Shown here: piece after piece, positions 6,974 through 10,404 of the stretch
Layout of the letters: the number at the start of each line of letters is the position of its first letter
How positions within the stretch are numbered: the first letter of the stretch is position 1
Assembly (NCBI GenBank): GCA_023415635.1
Contig: JAEZJV010000059.1
Coordinates: forward strand, 1-10,404
DNA: 10,404 bases
Reading direction: 5' to 3'
From: Bacillota bacterium
Lineage (GTDB): Bacteria; Bacillota; Clostridia; Lachnospirales; Lachnospiraceae
The notes under the pieces: generated by a model
Database searches by the model: none
Seen by the model: the letters and a program-made list of their open reading frames with translations, nothing else
Told to the model about the DNA's origin: nothing
Made by a program: the position numbers and the translations under genes

Positions 6974-8199
6974 TGAACGGAACCAGGAACATTATCAGAA
7001 AAGAATTATCAAGAGTTTTTCATGATAAGAAGATCGTAATCAGTCTGTTTGTTTTACCGGCTGTCATGATTGTTGGTCTATACTCGCTGATGGGAACGTT
7101 GTTAAACAATATGATGAGTGATATCGAGGAGCATATTCCCAGCATCAGTATTCAGAATGCACCTGAGGATTTTGTGACGCTTCTCAATGCAACAACAGGG
7201 TTTCAAGCAAATATCAGTTATTTGAGTGCAGCTGAAGACAATTCCGGTATTAAACAGGGAATTCTTGATGGTACAGTAGATCTTCTGGTCGTATTTGATG
7301 ATAAGTTCTCAGAAACAATTGCCGCATATCAGAATCAGGGAGACTTAATCCCCGAGGTGAGAACCTTTTATAATGCAGCTGAGAATTACTCGGAGAAAGC
7401 CAGGAATAATTTTGTGAATGGGATTCTCTTTACTTATCAACAGAGTTTATTAGCAAATAGGATCAGTAATTTAGAACAACTTCAGATTTTTTATATTGAT
7501 AGAAACCCGAATGAATCCATTATCATCAATGAGAAGAAGCAGGATGGACAGCTGTTGGGAATGCTGGTGCCCTTCCTGATTAATATCATGCTTTTTGCCG
7601 GTGCAATGCAGCTTGGTGTAGATGCAATTACGGGTGAGAAGGAGAGAGGTACCCTATCCAGTATGCTGGTTTCTCCCATCAAGAGAGGAGAAATCGTCTT
7701 TGGAAAGCTGATTTCTCTAGCTATTCTATCCAGTATATCGGCTGCAGTATATGGAATATCTATTGTAATTGCTATGCCGATGTTGATGAACGGTATTTCT
7801 GAGGGGGCATTATCCGGCTTTGGGTTGAAGCTGGCCCCCTTAGAGATTATTATGCTTTTGGTCATTCTGATTGTTACCGTCTATCTGTATGTTGCAATAG
7901 TAGCAGCGATTGCAGTGTTAGCAAGAACTGCAAAGGAAGCCAACACATATGTGATGCCGGCTTATATCGCTGTTATGTTCGGAAGTGTTATGACTTATGC
8001 TGGCGGTGGGGAAAGCAAGCTAATTAATTTCCTGATTCCGGTATATAACAGTGCTGTAAGCATCCAGAACCTACTTATGGGAGAGCTGAGCTTTGCCCAG
8101 TTTGGTATCACAATCCTTTCTATTGTGGCGATGGCAGCAATGATAAGTGCTTTGATCACCAAAGCCTTTCATAGTGAAAAGATCATGTTTAACGTTTAG
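6970..8199 (+). CDS. ABC-2 type transporter permease, NatB-like
   Basis: The 409-residue membrane subunit partners the ATPase encoded just upstream. It has the ABC-2 exporter layout: one N-terminal transmembrane helix (about 22-44), a large extracytoplasmic domain (about 45-195), then five or so C-terminal helices beginning near 197. The cytoplasmic loop GEKERGTLSSMLVSPIKRGE (222-241) is characteristic of the NatB/YhaP-like permeases and probably forms the coupling helix. The start codon overlaps the natA-like stop as ATGA, and GGGAGGAGG at 6954-6962 inside the upstream gene is its ribosome binding site, so the pair should be translated together. A second ATG directly follows (6973) and could be the actual start. 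Sodium extrusion is a family-based guess; no regulator is encoded next to the pair. Confidence 0.87.
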   Translation: MMNGTRNIIRKELSRVFHDKKIVISLFVLPAVMIVGLYSLMGTLLNNMMSDIEEHIPSISIQNAPEDFVTLLNATTGFQANISYLSAAEDNSGIKQGILDGTVDLLVVFDDKFSETIAAYQNQGDLIPEVRTFYNAAENYSEKARNNFVNGILFTYQQSLLANRISNLEQLQIFYIDRNPNESIIINEKKQDGQLLGMLVPFLINIMLFAGAMQLGVDAITGEKERGTLSSMLVSPIKRGEIVFGKLISLAILSSISAAVYGISIVIAMPMLMNGISEGALSGFGLKLAPLEIIMLLVILIVTVYLYVAIVAAIAVLARTAKEANTYVMPAYIAVMFGSVMTYAGGGESKLINFLIPVYNSAVSIQNLLMGELSFAQFGITILSIVAMAAMISALITKAFHSEKIMFNV

Positions 8200-8219
8200 G
8201 ACTAATCATATAAATTAGT

Positions 8220-8265
8220 AAATGCTCCATATACATAGTATAAAGAATGTATATGGAGCATTTTT
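8220..8265 (+). terminator. intrinsic terminator after the natAB-like pair
   Basis: A perfect 17-bp inverted repeat (8220-8236 and 8247-8263) with a ten-base loop ends in TTTTT at 8261-8265. The upper stem is AT-rich, with GC pairs concentrated in GCTCC/GGAGC. It begins 21 bases after the permease stop codon. Confidence 0.85.
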
Positions 8266-8522
8266 ATGCTTTCAGAAGAGATTAATCCAATCGTCAGTGA
8301 GAGTTATGCCAATAATTGAATATATTCGTACGAAAGTCTTCTGGAACCCTATTGGGATATCGATTTAAGCATAGATATCTGCTTTTGTTTGACATAAAAA
8401 TCATTAAATAGTCAAAATAAATAATATCTGATTAAATGTATAAACTTTCCCATTTTACAAACAATAATATCAGATAAATGTCAATTCAATTCTAAAACAT
8501 GTAAAACGGAGGAAGATCATAT
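8266..8522 (+). promoter_or_regulatory. non-coding region upstream of spoVT with promoter candidates
   Basis: With the preceding terminator this makes a gene-free stretch of 323 bases (8200-8522). A perfect TTGACA lies at 8389-8394, but its best -10 partner is CAAAAT at 8413-8418 (18-base spacer), which is weak. CATTTTA at 8451-8457, with GATTA 16 bases upstream (8430-8434), resembles the -10 and -35 elements of forespore sigma-G/sigma-F promoters. That would suit spoVT, a sigma-G gene in Bacillus. Two tiny reading frames (8266-8319, 17 codons; 8306-8368, 20 codons) lack good ribosome binding sites and are not called as genes. Confidence 0.35.
8420..8481 (+). repeat. imperfect direct repeat upstream of spoVT
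   Basis: AATAATATCTGATTAAATGT (8420-8439) recurs as AATAATATCAGATAAATGT (8463-8481), with one substitution and one missing base. The copies are 43 bases apart, close to four helical turns. A related TATCTGATAAAT occurs just after the spoVT stop (9075-9086). The spacing and the position before a DNA-binding regulator gene suggest a protein-binding site, possibly for autoregulation, but AT richness raises the chance of coincidence. Confidence 0.5.
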
Positions 8523-9071
8523 ATGAAAGCTACGGGTATTGTAAGAAGAATAGATGACCTTGGACGTGTAGTGGTTCCAAAAGAAATCAGACGTACATTG
8601 CGTATCAGAGAAGGAGATCCTCTGGAGATTTTTACGGATCGGGAGGGCGAAATTATCTTAAAGAAATATTCACCTATTGGTGAGCTTGGACAATTTGCAA
8701 AGCAATATGCCGATTCCCTGGCGCAGACTACAGGACATATTGTGGCAATTACTGATAAAGATCAGTTTATCGCTGTTGCAGGACCGACCAAGAAGGACCT
8801 CATCACGAAAAGTATCAGCCATGATTTGGAGGAAGCAATCAGCGAACGTGAATCCGTTATTGCTGCAAAGGATGATAAGAACTACATCAGAATTATGAAT
8901 GAAGATGATTCTGAGTTCCTGTATGAAGCCATAACTCCTATCATCAGCGAGGGTGATGCCATTGGTTCTGTCATTATTCTGACGAAGGATGCTAAGACAA
9001 AGTTTGGAGAAACTGAGACAAAGCTGGCTGCCACTGCAGCTGCCTTCCTGGGACGTCAGATGGAACAGTAA
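8523..9071 (+). CDS. spoVT: stage V sporulation protein T, AbrB-family transcriptional regulator
   Basis: SpoVT is a tetrameric DNA-binding regulator that adjusts forespore gene expression late in sporulation. In Bacillus it modulates sigma-G-dependent genes. The 182-residue length matches the 178 of B. subtilis. The N-terminal AbrB swapped-hairpin domain spans about 1-50, with MKATGIVRRIDDLGRVVVPK at 1-20 and LRIREGDPLEIF at 26-37. A GAF-like sensor domain fills about 55-180. The two-domain length separates it from the short regulators AbrB and Abh. GGAGGA at 8508-8513 lies nine bases before the ATG. It appears monocistronic, ending in its own terminator. Its presence supports an endospore-forming host. 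Confidence 0.95.
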   Translation: MKATGIVRRIDDLGRVVVPKEIRRTLRIREGDPLEIFTDREGEIILKKYSPIGELGQFAKQYADSLAQTTGHIVAITDKDQFIAVAGPTKKDLITKSISHDLEEAISERESVIAAKDDKNYIRIMNEDDSEFLYEAITPIISEGDAIGSVIILTKDAKTKFGETETKLAATAAAFLGRQMEQ

Positions 9072-9093
9072 AAGTATCTGATAAATAGATTAG

Positions 9094-9128
9094 GGGGTGC
9101 CGTACATTTTTTTACGGCAGCCCCTTTT
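9094..9128 (+). terminator. intrinsic terminator after spoVT
   Basis: GGGGTGCCGTA (9094-9104) pairs with TACGGCAGCCCC (9113-9124) around an eight-base T-rich loop, with one bulged G at 9120. TTTTGTTG follows. The GC-rich stem is a strong terminator fold 22 bases past the stop codon. Confidence 0.88.
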
Positions 9129-9133
9129 GTTGA

Positions 9134-9163
9134 TTGTATTTCCGACCGACAAACTGATATAAT
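9134..9163 (+). promoter_or_regulatory. extended -10 promoter for mazG
   Basis: A perfect TATAAT at 9158-9163 is preceded by TGA (9155-9157), forming an extended -10 element. The -35 candidate TTGTAT at 9134-9139 is 18 bases away and matches only half of consensus, as is common when the -10 is extended. Transcription would start near 9170, about 57 bases before mazG. Confidence 0.6.
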
Positions 9164-9226
9164 AGGTTGTACAAGAGAGCTTCCAGGTATGGATTCAGCT
9201 TTAATACAGCAGATAAGGAGAAAATT

Positions 9227-9997
9227 ATGAGCAGCTATAATTTTGACGAATTTATGGATATTATTGTTAGGCTGAGAGGCAAGGACGGCTGCCCCTGGGA
9301 CAGAGAACAAACGCATGAAAGCTTAAAGCCCTGTCTTTTGGAGGAATGCTATGAAACCTTTGAAGCAATAGATCATAAAGATAACGAGAATCTATGTGAG
9401 GAACTGGGAGATATCCTGCTTCAGGTAGCGCTTCACAGCGTCATTGCGGAGGAGCAGGGGGAATTTGATATAAATAAGGTTATTTCCGGTGTTTCCGAGA
9501 AAATGATCCGCCGTCATCCTCATGTATTCAAGAAGGTTGCAGTGAAGGATTCAGAGGAGGTAATCAGGAATTGGGAGGAGATTAAGAAGCAGGAAAAGAG
9601 TGCAAAAAATATTGTCGAAGAATTGAAGGAGGTCCCGAAGGCATTCCCCTCCCTCTTGCGAGCTGAGAAAATACAGAAAAAAGCATCCAAAACCGGTATG
9701 GATTTTACGGACTGTGAACAGGTGCTGGAGAAGGTATATGAAGAGCTTGAGGAACTCAAGGAATCCATTAAAAATGGGGATAAAAGCAATATTTCTGAGG
9801 AATTTGGCGATGTTTTATTCACAATGATTAATTTGTCGCGCTTTTTACAATTAAATGCAGAAAATTCCTTGACAAATGCTACTAATAAGTTTATAAATAG
9901 ATTTGTAGATGTCTTTGCTCTGGCAGAAAGCCGCGGACAGGATCTATGCGAACTATCTCCCGTAGAACTGGATAAATTATGGCGGGAAGTAAAATAA
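9227..9997 (+). CDS. mazG: nucleoside triphosphate pyrophosphohydrolase
   Basis: MazG hydrolyses NTPs and dNTPs to monophosphates and pyrophosphate in the cytoplasm, sanitising aberrant nucleotides and, in E. coli, influencing ppGpp-linked survival. The 256-residue protein has two tandem MazG folds. The first carries GCPWD (21-25), EECYE (39-43) and EELGD (58-62). The second carries YEELEE (171-176) and EEFGD (191-195). These acidic clusters bind magnesium. The length resembles E. coli MazG (263); the N-terminal methylase domain of Bacillus YabN is absent. AAGGAG at 9215-9220 sets the ATG at 9227. An in-frame TTG at 9167 would extend the protein into the promoter region and is rejected. The 49-base gap to hup allows co-transcription. 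Confidence 0.95.
   Translation: MSSYNFDEFMDIIVRLRGKDGCPWDREQTHESLKPCLLEECYETFEAIDHKDNENLCEELGDILLQVALHSVIAEEQGEFDINKVISGVSEKMIRRHPHVFKKVAVKDSEEVIRNWEEIKKQEKSAKNIVEELKEVPKAFPSLLRAEKIQKKASKTGMDFTDCEQVLEKVYEELEELKESIKNGDKSNISEEFGDVLFTMINLSRFLQLNAENSLTNATNKFINRFVDVFALAESRGQDLCELSPVELDKLWREVK
9869..9897 (+). promoter_or_regulatory. near-consensus promoter for hup inside the mazG coding region
   Basis: A perfect TTGACA (9869-9874) and TATAAA (9892-9897, five of six) are exactly 17 bases apart, the best sigma-A match in the window. Transcription would start near 9904 within the last 100 bases of mazG, giving hup a leader of about 140 bases. It would allow high HU expression independent of mazG. Confidence 0.6.
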
Positions 9998-10046
9998 TCG
10001 TTAGATAAATGAAAAGTAATTATCACTTTAGAGGAGGAGCAAATCC

Positions 10047-10322
10047 ATGAACAAAGCAGAATTAGTTGCAGCGATTGCAGAAAAAACAGATTTTTCAAAG
10101 AAGGATTCAGAGAAAGCATTAAAGGCTTTCATCGACGTAGTTACTGAGGAATTAACTAAGGGTGAAAAGGTTCAATTGGTTGGTTTCGGAACATTTGAGG
10201 TATCTGAGAGACCGGCAAGAACTGGAAGAAATCCTTTAACCAAGGAAACTATTACGATTGCTGCTTCTAAAGCACCGAAGTTTAAGGCTGGTAAGGCTTT
10301 AAAGGACGTTATCAACGCATAG
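10047..10322 (+). CDS. hup: DNA-binding protein HU
   Basis: HU is an abundant dimeric nucleoid protein that bends DNA with little sequence specificity. The 91-residue product has the standard length and the N-terminal helical dimerisation region MNKAELVAAIAEKTDFSKKD (1-20). GFGTFEVSERPARTGRNPLT (47-66) leads into the DNA-binding beta arm, with Pro63 at the usual intercalating position. The basic C-terminus KAPKFKAGKALKDVI (75-89) is typical. GAGGAGG at 10031-10037 lies nine bases before the ATG. The gene is followed by a terminator, so it is the end of the mazG-hup unit. IHF is less likely, since the sequence matches the single homodimeric HU of Firmicutes. Confidence 0.97.
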   Translation: MNKAELVAAIAEKTDFSKKDSEKALKAFIDVVTEELTKGEKVQLVGFGTFEVSERPARTGRNPLTKETITIAASKAPKFKAGKALKDVINA

Positions 10323-10339
10323 TAGATTGAAAACGAACG

Positions 10340-10401
10340 AAAAGGTTGTTTTAAAATCCGGGCTCAATTGGGGTGTAGGGTTTTTAAAACAGCCTTTTTT
10401 T
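10340..10401 (+). terminator. intrinsic terminator after hup
   Basis: AAAAGGTTGTTTTAAAA (10340-10356) pairs over 17 positions with TTTTAAAACAGCCTTTT (10382-10398), with one G-T wobble, around a 25-base loop. The T run continues to 10401. The stem is AT-rich but long, and the position 17 bases past the stop codon is right. Confidence 0.8.
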
Positions 10402-10404
10402 ATT

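Noticed and set aside
8266..8368. Two overlapping tiny reading frames (17 and 20 codons) after the natB-like terminator
   Set aside because: The first begins at the terminator T tract. Neither has a convincing ribosome binding site or recognisable sequence.
9167..9226. N-terminal extension of mazG from a TTG at 9167
   Set aside because: The start would coincide with the predicted transcription start, and AAGGAG clearly marks the ATG at 9227.
9520..10119. 199-codon minus-strand reading frame antisense to mazG and hup
   Set aside because: Its serine- and phenylalanine-rich product is what the antisense of lysine- and glutamate-rich coding gives. It runs through two real genes and the hup ribosome binding site.
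1..10404. CRISPR array, transposon, prophage, tRNA or rRNA
   Set aside because: No regularly spaced repeats, transposase or phage motifs, or structural RNA hallmarks were seen on either strand.

Overview
The window looks like a core chromosomal segment of an anaerobic, spore-forming Firmicute, most likely of the Clostridia (Lachnospiraceae-like). The reasons are an intact spoVT, strong AGGAGG-type ribosome binding sites before nearly every gene, AT-rich intergenic DNA with sigma-A-like promoters, a NatAB-type exporter and a spoVT-mazG-hup order. The genus is an inference. I see no mobile element, CRISPR array, tRNA or rRNA.

Layout: (1) Bases 1-247 hold no convincing gene. They carry a possible glycine-riboswitch-like remnant and a good promoter for putP. 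(2) putP (248-1804, +) encodes a sodium/proline-type symporter. A 19-bp hairpin with a T tract on both strands separates it from two minus-strand membrane-protein genes: a CPBP-family putative intramembrane protease (1908-2876) and a PAP2/AUR1-type phosphatase-like protein (3024-3710). (3) A divergent intergenic region (3711-3963) has a recognisable promoter on each strand. (4) deoB, a DNA-deoxyinosine glycosylase gene and dtd (3964-6097, +) form a tight cluster, and the first two overlap. (5) A natA/natB-like ABC exporter pair overlaps by an ATGA junction (6191-8199) and ends in a 17-bp hairpin. (6) A 323-base non-coding stretch with a direct repeat precedes spoVT (8523-9071), which is followed by its own terminator. 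(7) mazG (9227-9997) and hup (10047-10322) follow. A near-consensus promoter for hup lies inside the 3' end of mazG, and hup ends in a terminator at the window edge.

Functionally, the deoB cluster and mazG share a nucleotide and translation quality-control theme. DeoB moves (deoxy)ribose phosphates between nucleoside salvage and central metabolism, the glycosylase removes hypoxanthine from deaminated DNA, Dtd clears D-aminoacyl-tRNA and MazG hydrolyses NTPs. SpoVT and HU are global DNA-binding proteins, SpoVT acting late in sporulation. These are ordinary housekeeping genes. I do not see a clearly undescribed system. The points most worth checking are regulatory: the region before putP, the repeats flanking spoVT, the promoter inside mazG, and the coupling of deoB to a DNA-repair glycosylase.
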